DNA of 64,000 nucleotides, taken from contig JAFPWS010000053.1 of assembly GCA_017412705.1 (NCBI GenBank), forward strand, positions 28,934-92,933, in the 5' to 3' direction. The notes under the pieces are model-generated. The model was not told the origin of the DNA, did not search any database, and saw only the letters and a program-made list of their open reading frames with translations. Below are positions 26,014-34,822 of the stretch, one piece after another. Position 1 is the stretch's first letter; the number at the start of each line of letters is the position of its first letter. The stretch is from Prevotella sp. (lineage in GTDB: Bacteria > Bacteroidota > Bacteroidia > Bacteroidales > Bacteroidaceae). Position numbers and translations under genes: made by a program.

Positions 26014-26021
26014 TATTTTTG
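26014..26021 (+). promoter_or_regulatory. -7 element of the amidohydrolase gene
   Basis: TATTTTTG followed by C, 30 nt before ATG. Confidence 0.5.
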
Positions 26022-26050
26022 CAAGACCAAATTAACAAAAAAACTGCATT

Positions 26051-27811
26051 ATGAAAAAGAAAGTATTTATGTTAGCCGCTTCCCTGATTTGCGGAGCAAG
26101 TGCATTCACATCGTGTACGTCGAATGACGACAACCCAGCCAAAGAAGACCCCACAACAAGTAAGGCCGACCTTGTGGTCTATGGCAAGATTTTCACTTCT
26201 GAGAACAACCAGATAGTGGAAGCCTTCGCCGTGAAGGAAGACAAGTACGTCTATGTAGGCAATAAGGAAGGAGCCAAAGCCTTTGTAGAGGAAAGCAAAA
26301 CCGAGGTGGTGGACTATACCGGAAAAGGCCTTGTGATGCCCGGATGTGGCAACGGCCACGCACATTACATGCTGGGCTATGCTCTCAAGACTATCGGTAC
26401 CATGATTGGGCTGGACGTTACTTCAGAGCAGTTCCTGAAGGAGATCGTGCCCGCTGCCGTCAAGAAGGCAAGAGCCGAAGGGGCAACTTCCATCTTCGGC
26501 CAAGGATGGCGTCTACAGAGCTTTGACCCCATGCCTACCCGTGAGCAGTTGGATGCCATCTGCGATGATATCCCCATGTACTTCTTAGACGAGGAATGCC
26601 ACAAGGCACTGGGCAACACCATCCTGCTGAAAAAGGCCGGCATCATCAATGAGGACGGTACTGCCGGTAAGACCACCTTACGCGGTGGCGAGATTGTGGT
26701 AGATGACAACGGCATGCCAACCGGTCTGATGAAGGAACAAGCCCAGACCTACTTGCGTTCGTTCCTGGATAATGACAATCTCTATACCCTCGACAGGGCC
26801 TTGTCTAACCTGGCGGAAATCGAGCAATACATGCTGTCTGTGGGTTATACGATGTACCACGGAGGTTGGGGTAACTATTTCGTCAACACCAATTATTATC
26901 AGGCATGCCAACAACTGGACAAGGTTGGCAAACTGCACTTCGTGGTGGGGCTGCCTTACGAGATTGAAAGTTGGATGGATATGGACGAAGCCCTTGGCAG
27001 AGCCGCCGATGCCAAGAAGTTCGCTTCTGCACACGTTCTACCGAGATGGATCAAACTGCTTTTCGACGGCGGTGTGGAAGCAGGTACAGCCATTGTTGAC
27101 CCCCTCTATCCCGACGGTCATCAGGGCATTGCCAACTGGACGGAAGAGGAAATGACAGAGCTGGCGCGTAAGGCTAATGCCAACGGACTGACCTTGCACG
27201 TTCATGTCATGGGTAACAAGGGTGTTAATCAAGTGGTTAACGCCTTCATCAACGGTGGAAAAGATGAGATGCGCAATACGCTGGTACATGTTCGCAACGT
27301 CAATGATGAGGATTACAAGCGCATGGCAGACCATAACATCTATGTCACCTCTGGCGTGACTTGGCATCATAACATCACCGGGGCAGCAGATTACATGCGT
27401 GAGCATGGTATGACTCCCGTAGGTCAGGAAGACAAGTCTTATCCTTTTAAGTCATACTTTGACAACAACATCCCAGTTTCCATCCACTCAGACTATCCTG
27501 CTTTGAGCGGCAGTCCCGACGACCCGTTCGGCATCATGGAGATAGCCGTCACTGGTGTACTATGGTCTGAGAGCGGCACTCCTTGGTGGCCCGAAGAACT
27601 CGCTACCCGCGAGCAGACTCTTACCGCCATGACCATCAATTGCGCCAAGCAGATGTTCATTGAGGATGAGCGTGGCAGCATCAAGACAGGCAAGTATGCA
27701 GATTTTCTCCTCGTTGACAAGGATGTGCTGACCTGCCCCGTGACGGAGATTCACACCGCCAAGCCCGCAGCCACCTACTTCGAGGGAAAAAGGGTTTTCG
27801 TTAGGCCGTAG
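26051..27811 (+). CDS. YtcJ-like amidohydrolase lipoprotein
   Basis: 586 residues. A lipobox (AFTSC, Cys at about residue 22) marks it as a lipoprotein. The rest is an amidohydrolase-3 fold: VVDYTGKGLVMPGCGNGHAH with the HxH metal site, IFGQGWRLQSF, ADHNIYV, later LHVHVMGN, IHSDYPALS with the family's HSD motif, and MTINCAKQMFIEDERGSIKTGKYADFLLVD at the end (ends given). Related enzymes hydrolyse N-substituted formamides or other amides; the substrate is unknown. It ends 39 nt before a bidirectional terminator shared with the TonB-receptor gene. Confidence 0.85.
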   Translation: MKKKVFMLAASLICGASAFTSCTSNDDNPAKEDPTTSKADLVVYGKIFTSENNQIVEAFAVKEDKYVYVGNKEGAKAFVEESKTEVVDYTGKGLVMPGCGNGHAHYMLGYALKTIGTMIGLDVTSEQFLKEIVPAAVKKARAEGATSIFGQGWRLQSFDPMPTREQLDAICDDIPMYFLDEECHKALGNTILLKKAGIINEDGTAGKTTLRGGEIVVDDNGMPTGLMKEQAQTYLRSFLDNDNLYTLDRALSNLAEIEQYMLSVGYTMYHGGWGNYFVNTNYYQACQQLDKVGKLHFVVGLPYEIESWMDMDEALGRAADAKKFASAHVLPRWIKLLFDGGVEAGTAIVDPLYPDGHQGIANWTEEEMTELARKANANGLTLHVHVMGNKGVNQVVNAFINGGKDEMRNTLVHVRNVNDEDYKRMADHNIYVTSGVTWHHNITGAADYMREHGMTPVGQEDKSYPFKSYFDNNIPVSIHSDYPALSGSPDDPFGIMEIAVTGVLWSESGTPWWPEELATREQTLTAMTINCAKQMFIEDERGSIKTGKYADFLLVDKDVLTCPVTEIHTAKPAATYFEGKRVFVRP

Positions 27812-27850
27812 GGGAGAGGACTGCGGTGACGCAGGGTCTTTGACGCAGCA

Positions 27851-27880
27851 AAGAGGGTCCACCCGTCGGTGGACCCTCTT
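27851..27880. terminator. bidirectional terminator
   Basis: Perfect 13-bp stem AAGAGGGTCCACC/GGTGGACCCTCTT with a CGTC loop, between two converging genes. It has no long T run on either strand. Confidence 0.75.
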
Positions 27881-27900
27881 GTCGTGCTGTGTCGTACGGA

Positions 27901-30900
27901 TTAGTTGAAGTAGTACTTCACGCCGAGCTGGAGGCGCCAGCACTGGTCGTAGTTGTGGTTGTAGTCCCACGTCGTGTTGAGGTAGGTGCCGTCGGTGTTG
28001 GTTGCCATGCGGTAGACGGGCACGCCGTTCTCCTTGCTGGCGACGGTGAGCAGGCGAATCATGTTGTTGGACATGCCGGGGGCGTACTTGGCGACGCCCC
28101 ACTTGGAGTTGAGCAGGTTGCCCAGGTTCTCGACGTTGGCAATGAGCTGCAGCTTGTGCCTGGTGTTGCCAATCTTGAGGTCGAAGTCGTGGGCCCACTT
28201 GAAGTCGAACTTGTGCACCCAGGGTGCGCGTGCGGCATAGGCGTCAGCATACTCGCCCTTGTGGCTGCTGAGGTAGCTGTCCTGGTCGACGTAGCGCCAG
28301 AAGGCGGCGCGGTCTTCCTCGGTCTCGAACTTGATTTCGCTGTCGTCGCGGGGGATATACATCAGGTCGTAGGCCAGCCCGTCGCCGTTGAGGTCGTTGG
28401 TGTAGCAGTAGCTCCACCCGGAGGGCGAGTAGCCGGTATAGAAGAGTGAGAAGTGGTCCTTGCCGTAGGTGTAGCTGACGTTGGCGATGAGACGGTCGGG
28501 GACGACGTAGACGGAGTTGCGCACGTCGACGACGTTAGGACCGTTGACGGTGTGCAGGTACTGCCATGCCGCAGAGGCGTTGGAGCCGGGCATGCCGGTG
28601 ACCTCGCGGCTGACGGTATGGGTGTAGGCGGCGGTGACGCGCAGGTCCTTGATGGGCTCTGCGGCCAGCTGCAGGCTGGCTGTCAGTCCGTAGCCCTTGT
28701 GATTGTTGGTGAGCACGCAGGCGTTGCTGTACTGGGTGTAGTAGTTCCAGTCGGCCTTGTTGGAGGGGTAGATGTAGCGGTCGTCGGCACCCTGGAAGCG
28801 CGACCAGGTCTCGTCGGGGTTCTTCTGGTTCCAGTTCTCGAGGTTGACGGCGTTGACGTTCTTGGTGTACATGAACTCGGCTGTCACGGTCAGGGGGAAC
28901 GATACGGGCACCTGGTAGTCGACGGCCAGGGCGGTCTTCCACACCTGCGGCATCTTGAAGTTGCGGTCTACGCCAGCCACTGAGGAGGGTATGATGCCGT
29001 TGGGGTCCATGCTGTAGGGTGCGCCGAGCTTCTCGCGGATGCCCTGCACGTCAGTGGTGAGGCCTCCTGCGAAGTTAGCCAGGCGGGCGTCGCCAGCACG
29101 GGCCACGACGAGGTTCTGTATCATGCCTGAGTTGGTGGGCATGTTGGTGAAAAACACGAGGGGCAGTCGTCCGGCGAAGAGTCCCGTACCGCCACGCACC
29201 TTGAGCGTGCGGTCGCCGAAGACGTCCCATGTGACGCCCACGCGGGGCGACACCTGGATGTTGCCCTTGGGCCACTGGCCCACGTCGAGGTGGCGTCCGC
29301 CGAAGTCGAGGTCGTAGAGGGCCTGGTTGAAGATGAGGTCGCTCTCGTTGAACGAGATGTTGTCGAAGCGGATGCCTGCCGTCAGCTTGAGGTTCTGGCG
29401 GATGTTCCACTCGTCCTGCAGATAGAGTCCTATCTGGTTGAAGCGTACCTTGGAGGCGGGGTCGGTCTGGCCGTCGTAGCCATAGGCCAGTGCCACGCCG
29501 ATGGGTGCAGCGCCCTGCATGAAGTCGTCCATAGAGGCATAGCGGTAGTAGCCGGTGCCCTGGCGCATGTAGCTGTTGCGTGCCATCTGGTGCTCGAAGT
29601 TAAGGCCTGCCGTCAGCTTGTGGTCGCCCAGGTAGTAGGTGAAGTTATCGTTGACGGTCAGTATCTTGTTCTGCACGCGGTTGTTGAAGGTGAACAGCTC
29701 GTAGCCCAGCGACATATAGGGGTCGTTGTCCTTCATGATCTCGACCATAGGGAAGATGTCGGAGTTGGTGTCGCGGGGGTCGTCGATGTTCGAGTAGGTG
29801 ATGAGCAGCTGGTTGCTCATGTTCTGTCCGAAACGGCTGTTGAGGTCGGCAGAGAGCGTCGTGGCCTTGTTGTTGTACTTGAAGAAGGTGTTGGCAAAGG
29901 CCATGGAGTTGATGCTCACGCAGCCTGACTTCAGGCCGCCGACATCGCGTGACGACGCGTTGGGGGTGCTCCACTCCTCGTTCTTGGTGTGGTTGAAGCG
30001 CACGGCCAGGTGGTGCTCGTTGGTGATGTTCCAGTCGAGGCGTGCCAGGAACTTGTTGTTCTTGATGCCGCCGGGATAGCTGTCGGCGGAACCGGTGTCG
30101 TAGCCGTACTTGTTCTTGACGAAGTCGGAAACCGTCAGCATGTCGGAGAGCAGCGTGCGCGAGGTGTAGGTCTTGCTGTCAGCACCCTCGCCCGTGGCAT
30201 CGGGATGCCAGAAGGTGGGCACCTTCTCAGCGTCGAGGTGCTCGTAGTTGACGAAGAAGAAGAGCTTGTCCTTGATGATGGGGCCGCCGAGCGTGAAACC
30301 GAAAGTCTTCTGCTCGTCGGGATTGGGTTCTGCGTTCTGCATGCCGTCGACACGGTTGCCGTGCAGGTCCTCGCTGGTATAGTAGAAGTAGGCCGTTCCC
30401 TTGAAGGTGTTGGTACCCGACTTGGTGACGGCATTGATGCCACCGCCGATGAAGTTCGTCTGGCGGACGTCGAAGGGCGACACAACCACCTGTACCTCGT
30501 CGATGGCATCCATAGACACCGGCATACCGCCACCGGGCAGGTTGGAGGACAGGCCGAAGTTGTTGTTCAGGTTGGCACCGTCGAGGGTGAAGTTCGACGA
30601 ACGGCCGCTGCTGCCGCCGAAGCTGTTGTTGCCTCCGTAGTAGGGCGAGAGCTTGGCAATGTCGCCAATGCCACGGCTGACGGTGGGGATGTCCTGGATG
30701 GTGCGGTTGTTGATGTTGGTGGACGCACCGGTCTTCTCGGCGGCAAACTTGGAGGCCTTGCCGCTGACGACAATCTCGGTCAGCTCGGTGGAGTTCTCCG
30801 AAAGCCATACATTCAGCTCGTAGGTCTCGGCCAGCTGGAGCTCAAGGTCCTTGAAGGTCTTGGTCTCGTAGCCGATGTAGCTGACGTTGACGGTGTACGG

Positions 30901-31134
30901 CCCGCCGTTGCGCATACCCTGGATGGTGAAGCGCCCGCTGGTGTTGGTGACGGCGGCATACTTGGTTCCGGAAGGTTCATGGACGGCCTGGATGGTGGCA
31001 CCGATAACCTCTTCCCCGGTATCTTCCATGGTTACCTTTCCGCTCAGGGCCGAGGTGGTAACCTGTGCCAGAATTGTCAACGTGGAAGTCAACATCATGG
31101 CCATTAAAACTAGTTTCTTACGCATAATGTTCAA
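27901..31134 (-). CDS. TonB-dependent receptor with carboxypeptidase-like domain
   Basis: 1077 residues. Signal peptide (to about residue 24), then a CarboxypepD_reg-like domain (VTTSALSGKVTMEDTGEEVIGAT..VSYIGYETKTF), a plug domain (IVVSGKASKF..INNRTIQDIPTVSRG), and an outer-membrane barrel ending LQLGVKYYFN. This layout is like Oar-type receptors. It lacks the long SusC lead and there is no SusD beside it, so it is not a typical polysaccharide-utilisation pair; the ligand is unknown. Met 4 (31125) could be the true start. Promoter element at 31157-31164. Confidence 0.9.
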   Translation of the reverse strand: MNIMRKKLVLMAMMLTSTLTILAQVTTSALSGKVTMEDTGEEVIGATIQAVHEPSGTKYAAVTNTSGRFTIQGMRNGGPYTVNVSYIGYETKTFKDLELQLAETYELNVWLSENSTELTEIVVSGKASKFAAEKTGASTNINNRTIQDIPTVSRGIGDIAKLSPYYGGNNSFGGSSGRSSNFTLDGANLNNNFGLSSNLPGGGMPVSMDAIDEVQVVVSPFDVRQTNFIGGGINAVTKSGTNTFKGTAYFYYTSEDLHGNRVDGMQNAEPNPDEQKTFGFTLGGPIIKDKLFFFVNYEHLDAEKVPTFWHPDATGEGADSKTYTSRTLLSDMLTVSDFVKNKYGYDTGSADSYPGGIKNNKFLARLDWNITNEHHLAVRFNHTKNEEWSTPNASSRDVGGLKSGCVSINSMAFANTFFKYNNKATTLSADLNSRFGQNMSNQLLITYSNIDDPRDTNSDIFPMVEIMKDNDPYMSLGYELFTFNNRVQNKILTVNDNFTYYLGDHKLTAGLNFEHQMARNSYMRQGTGYYRYASMDDFMQGAAPIGVALAYGYDGQTDPASKVRFNQIGLYLQDEWNIRQNLKLTAGIRFDNISFNESDLIFNQALYDLDFGGRHLDVGQWPKGNIQVSPRVGVTWDVFGDRTLKVRGGTGLFAGRLPLVFFTNMPTNSGMIQNLVVARAGDARLANFAGGLTTDVQGIREKLGAPYSMDPNGIIPSSVAGVDRNFKMPQVWKTALAVDYQVPVSFPLTVTAEFMYTKNVNAVNLENWNQKNPDETWSRFQGADDRYIYPSNKADWNYYTQYSNACVLTNNHKGYGLTASLQLAAEPIKDLRVTAAYTHTVSREVTGMPGSNASAAWQYLHTVNGPNVVDVRNSVYVVPDRLIANVSYTYGKDHFSLFYTGYSPSGWSYCYTNDLNGDGLAYDLMYIPRDDSEIKFETEEDRAAFWRYVDQDSYLSSHKGEYADAYAARAPWVHKFDFKWAHDFDLKIGNTRHKLQLIANVENLGNLLNSKWGVAKYAPGMSNNMIRLLTVASKENGVPVYRMATNTDGTYLNTTWDYNHNYDQCWRLQLGVKYYFN

Positions 31135-31156
31135 TCTAAGAGTTTGTAATTGGCTG

Positions 31157-31164
31157 CAAAATTA
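31157..31164 (-). promoter_or_regulatory. -7 element of the TonB receptor gene
   Basis: Minus-strand TAATTTTG, C; 23 nt before the ATG. Confidence 0.5.
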
Positions 31165-31228
31165 AATAATAATTTCGAAACAGTACACTTTTTTACCTTT
31201 TATTTTTTTGAAAGGCCGCGCTTTTGGG

Positions 31229-32947
31229 TCAGATTCCCTTCTGTCTGGTTCCCATACGGGCCTCGACGACGTTGACGACATAGTCGCCCAGCTTCTCGCA
31301 CTCGTTGATGAGGTCCATGTAGATGGTACCCACGGCATAGGTGTAGAGGTGGTTGTTGATGTCGTTGATGTTCTGCGACTTCAATTGGTTGCGGTAGTTG
31401 TTGATCTCGTTCTCGATGTTGAAGGTGCGGTTGACGTCGTAGGCTTCCTTGCGGCCTCCTAACAGGGCGTTCATCTGCGTCAGCGACTGGTTGGTGAGCT
31501 CCATCATCTGGTGGATGTGCTCATACTGCCGCTCGGTGAAGTGGTCCTGCTTGCTCTGCACCTTGCGGTTGATGGTGCGCGCCATGTTGTAGCAGGCATC
31601 GCCGATGGACTCCAGCTCGGAAATCTCGCGCAGCATGGCACGAATCTTGGCCTTTGTCTCGTCTGACAGATGGGCGTCGCCCACCTGGTCGAGGTACTTG
31701 GCTATCTCTATCTCCATATTGTCGGAGATGCCCTCGTACTTCTCGATGCGCGCAAACTCCTTGGCGAACTTCTGCTCGTCTTTCTCGACGAGCAGCTCAC
31801 GCACCATGCCGAACATGCGCTGCATGCGCTCTGAGAAGGAACGAATCTCCTTCTGCGCCTCAAGCACGGAGAGCTCGGGAGTCTTCATGATGCCCGACTG
31901 GATGAAGTGCAGGCTGAAGTCCTCCTCCTCGTCAACGCTCCTGGGCTTGATGACCCAGCAGACGAAGCGCTCGATATACTGCACGAACCATATCTGAAGC
32001 ACCGTGTTGGTGATGTTGAAGGCTGAGTGGAACGTTGCCAGCACCATGGAGGCCTTGATGGCAAAGCCCGGTGTCGTGGAGGACATAGAGGGGTCGAAGC
32101 CCACCACCTGGCACACCATGCCGAAGAAGGGCTTGAGCAGAATGAGCGCCCACGTGACACCGACGACGTTGACGGTGAAGTGGGCGAAAGCAGCGCGCCG
32201 GGCCTGCACGTTGGCCGTTGCCGCCACAATGTTGGCAGTGATGGTGGTGCCGATGTTCTCGCCCAGCACGAGCATGATGCCCTGGTCGATGTGCAGCACG
32301 CCCGTGGAGCACAGCATCATGGTGATGGCCATGATGGCTGCTGACGACTGCACACACAGCGTCAGCACCGTACCCATGAGCAGGAAGAACAGCGAGTTCC
32401 AGAAGGTGGCCTCGTTGAAGTTCTGGAAGAAGGAGCTGATGACCGCGTTGGCCTCAGGGTCCTGCACGAGCAGGAAGCCCGTATCTTTCAACGTGCCCAG
32501 TCCCAGGAAGAGGAAGGCCACGCCGAAGAGGAAGTCGCCGATGATGCGACGGCTCTTCATGTAAATAAGGATGATGCCCAGGAAGAAGGCTGGATAGACA
32601 AAGTCGGTGATGTTGAACGAGAAGCCCAGCGACATGATCCATGCCGTCACCGTGGTACCAATGTGGGCTCCCATGATGACGGAGATGGCCTGCAGCAGCG
32701 TCAGCAGTCCGGCATTGACGAACGACACCGTCATCAGCGTCGTTGCCGTTGACGACTGTACGGCAGCAGTGACAAACATACCAGTCAGCATGCCCGTAAA
32801 ACGGTTGGTGGTCATGGCACCCAGCACATGGCGCAGCTGGGGACCGGCCATCTTCTGCAGTGCCTCACTCATCGACTTCATACCGAACATCAGCAATGCC
32901 AGCGAGCCTAAAAGCTTAAAAATTACCCAAATCGACATAATTTTCAA
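31229..32947 (-). CDS. Na/Pi cotransporter family protein with PhoU-like tail
   Basis: 572 residues. The membrane part carries two inverted Na/Pi repeats with QSSTATTLMTVSFVNAG (near 65) and QSSAAIMAITMMLCSTG (near 205), the QSS motifs of NptA/SLC34-type transporters. The C-terminal 200 residues form a PhoU-like helical domain (ELESIGDACYNMARTINRKVQ). It moves phosphate with sodium, or a related anion, across the inner membrane. It is divergent from the nucleoside kinase gene. Starts at 32947 or at the second Met (32938). Confidence 0.9.
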   Translation of the reverse strand: MKIMSIWVIFKLLGSLALLMFGMKSMSEALQKMAGPQLRHVLGAMTTNRFTGMLTGMFVTAAVQSSTATTLMTVSFVNAGLLTLLQAISVIMGAHIGTTVTAWIMSLGFSFNITDFVYPAFFLGIILIYMKSRRIIGDFLFGVAFLFLGLGTLKDTGFLLVQDPEANAVISSFFQNFNEATFWNSLFFLLMGTVLTLCVQSSAAIMAITMMLCSTGVLHIDQGIMLVLGENIGTTITANIVAATANVQARRAAFAHFTVNVVGVTWALILLKPFFGMVCQVVGFDPSMSSTTPGFAIKASMVLATFHSAFNITNTVLQIWFVQYIERFVCWVIKPRSVDEEEDFSLHFIQSGIMKTPELSVLEAQKEIRSFSERMQRMFGMVRELLVEKDEQKFAKEFARIEKYEGISDNMEIEIAKYLDQVGDAHLSDETKAKIRAMLREISELESIGDACYNMARTINRKVQSKQDHFTERQYEHIHQMMELTNQSLTQMNALLGGRKEAYDVNRTFNIENEINNYRNQLKSQNINDINNHLYTYAVGTIYMDLINECEKLGDYVVNVVEARMGTRQKGI

Positions 32948-32978
32948 TGATCAGTTATCAATTATCAATTAAATTTCG

Positions 32979-32986
32979 TACCTTTG
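32979..32986 (+). promoter_or_regulatory. -7 element of the nucleoside kinase gene
   Basis: Exact TACCTTTG followed by G, 25 nt before the ATG. No TTTG at the usual distance; the upstream bases are a TTATCAATTATCAATTA short repeat. Confidence 0.5.
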
Positions 32987-33010
32987 GCCCCAACTTAAAA
33001 CATATGTCTT

Positions 33011-34672
33011 ATGGAACAGCAAATACAAATCCGTTGCAAAAATAATAAAAAAACTCTAAATATCAGCATCGGGAGCACACTTTCTGAAATTTTTTCTTTG
33101 TGTGACCTCCAAATGGAGTACGGTCCCATTAGCGCGCGCGTAAATAATAAGGTAGAGGGAATGCACTTCCGCGTCTACAAGCCCAAGGACATAGAATTCC
33201 TTGACCTGCACGACGCCTCGGCCATGCGCGCCTACATCCGCAGTCTCTTCTTCGTGCTCAACAAGGCAGCACACGACATCTGGCCCGACTGCACGGTCGT
33301 CATTGACATTCCGGTGTCGAACGGATACTATATAGACCTCAGGCTGGACCGCCCTGTAACCCCCGACGATGTGAATATCCTGCGCCAGCACATGCAGGAG
33401 ATTATCAGTGCTGACATCCCCATCCATCGCCACGAAACCACTACAGAGGAGGCCATCCGCATGTTCCGCGAGTCGCGTTCCTACTCCAAGGTGAAGCTGT
33501 TGGAGGGCTCAGGGTCACTCTACACGACCTATTACGACATTGACGGATACGTGGACTACTACTATGGCTCCATGCTCATCTCGACAGGACAGCTATACCT
33601 CTTTGGACTGGAGTGCTACTACGACGGCCTGTTACTGCGCATTCCCTCACAGCAGGACCCCTCGCAGCTAGGAGCCTTCGTGCGTCAGGATAAGATGTTC
33701 GAGATATTCAAGGAGCACCACAGCTGGCAGGCCATCCTTGGCATGCGTACCGTAGGCGACCTGAACCAGGCCATTGCCAAGGGACATACCAACGAGCTCA
33801 TCCAGATCAGCGAGGCCCTGCAGGAGAAGAAGATAGCCCTGATAGCTGACGAGATAGCCCGCAGACCCAGCGTCAAGATGGTGCTCATAGCAGGCCCCAG
33901 CAGTTCAGGCAAGACCACGACCTGCAAGCGACTCTCCGTACAGTTGGCTGTCAATGGTATCAAACCCATCGGCATCTCGCTGGACGACTACTTCCTGGAC
34001 CGTGAGCAGACGCCTGTCGACGAGACGGGCGACTACGACTTCGAGCACCTGCACGCCCTGAACATCCCCTTGTTGAACGAACAGATGAATGCCTTGTTCC
34101 GCGGCGAGGAGGTGGAGCTGCCACGATACAACTTCCAGAAGGGCAAGAGCGAGTGGAGCGGCAAGAAACTGCAGCTGAAGGGCAAGGAGGTGCTGGTAGT
34201 AGAGGGCATCCACGCCCTGAACCCAGAGCTGACAGCCGACATCCCCGACGAGCAGATATACCGTGTCTACGCCTCAGCCCTGACCACCATCCTGCTCGAT
34301 AATCATAACTATATTCCGACGACGGACAACCGACTACTCAGAAGAATCATCCGCGACTACAAGTATCGTGGCGTCACGGCACAGGAGACCATCCGTCGCT
34401 GGCCCAGCGTGCGCAAGGGCGAGAACAAGTGGATATTCCCCTATCAGGAGAACGCCGACGCCATGTTCAATTCTGCCATGCTCTTCGAGCTTGCTGTCAT
34501 CAAGAAGCAGGCTGAGCCCCTGCTCGAAGAGGTGCCCGAGAACTGCGTAGAGCATGCCGAGGCCTATCGCCTACGTAAGTTCCTGCGCTACATCAAGCCC
34601 ATCCCCGAGACGCAGATACCCCCAACCTCGCTCTTGCGTGAATTCCTGGGGGGAAGTTCCTTTGAGTATTGA
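33011..34672 (+). CDS. uridine kinase-like nucleoside kinase with TGS/SAD-like N-terminus
   Basis: 553 residues. The first 270 resemble the TGS and second-additional domains of threonyl-tRNA synthetase (KTLNISIGSTLSEIFS; TTTEEAIRMFRE). The C-terminal 260 are a P-loop kinase: Walker A GPSSSGKTTTCKRL, then GISLDDYFLDREQT and LVVEGIHALNPEL, which match uridine/phosphoribulokinase-type kinases. This pairing is common in Bacteroidota and is annotated as a nucleoside kinase; the precise nucleoside, and the use of the SAD part, remain uncertain. A strong terminator follows at 34695. Confidence 0.85.
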   Translation: MEQQIQIRCKNNKKTLNISIGSTLSEIFSLCDLQMEYGPISARVNNKVEGMHFRVYKPKDIEFLDLHDASAMRAYIRSLFFVLNKAAHDIWPDCTVVIDIPVSNGYYIDLRLDRPVTPDDVNILRQHMQEIISADIPIHRHETTTEEAIRMFRESRSYSKVKLLEGSGSLYTTYYDIDGYVDYYYGSMLISTGQLYLFGLECYYDGLLLRIPSQQDPSQLGAFVRQDKMFEIFKEHHSWQAILGMRTVGDLNQAIAKGHTNELIQISEALQEKKIALIADEIARRPSVKMVLIAGPSSSGKTTTCKRLSVQLAVNGIKPIGISLDDYFLDREQTPVDETGDYDFEHLHALNIPLLNEQMNALFRGEEVELPRYNFQKGKSEWSGKKLQLKGKEVLVVEGIHALNPELTADIPDEQIYRVYASALTTILLDNHNYIPTTDNRLLRRIIRDYKYRGVTAQETIRRWPSVRKGENKWIFPYQENADAMFNSAMLFELAVIKKQAEPLLEEVPENCVEHAEAYRLRKFLRYIKPIPETQIPPTSLLREFLGGSSFEY

Positions 34673-34694
34673 ATATGTAACCATAAAAGCGCAT

Positions 34695-34742
34695 AAAAAT
34701 GCAATAACGCGAGCGTTTGCTGGCCGTTATTGCATTTTTATT
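34695..34742 (+). terminator. terminator of the nucleoside kinase gene
   Basis: A perfect 15-bp stem AAAAATGCAATAACG/CGTTATTGCATTTTT with a 15-nt loop, ending in T's. Confidence 0.85.
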
Positions 34743-34750
34743 GCTATTTA

Positions 34751-34782
34751 TTTGGGTCTTTGCATAATTTACCGTACCTTTG
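34751..34782 (+). promoter_or_regulatory. promoter of korAB
   Basis: TTTG (34751-34754), 20-nt spacer, TACCTTTG (34775-34782), C. Confidence 0.8.
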
Positions 34783-34822
34783 CATGCGGAAAAGAAAATA
34801 ATGTACGTATTTATATCATATT

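Noticed and set aside
27901-31134. SusC of a polysaccharide-utilisation locus
   Set aside because: No SusD-like lipoprotein or glycan enzymes lie next to it; the domain order fits an Oar-like receptor.
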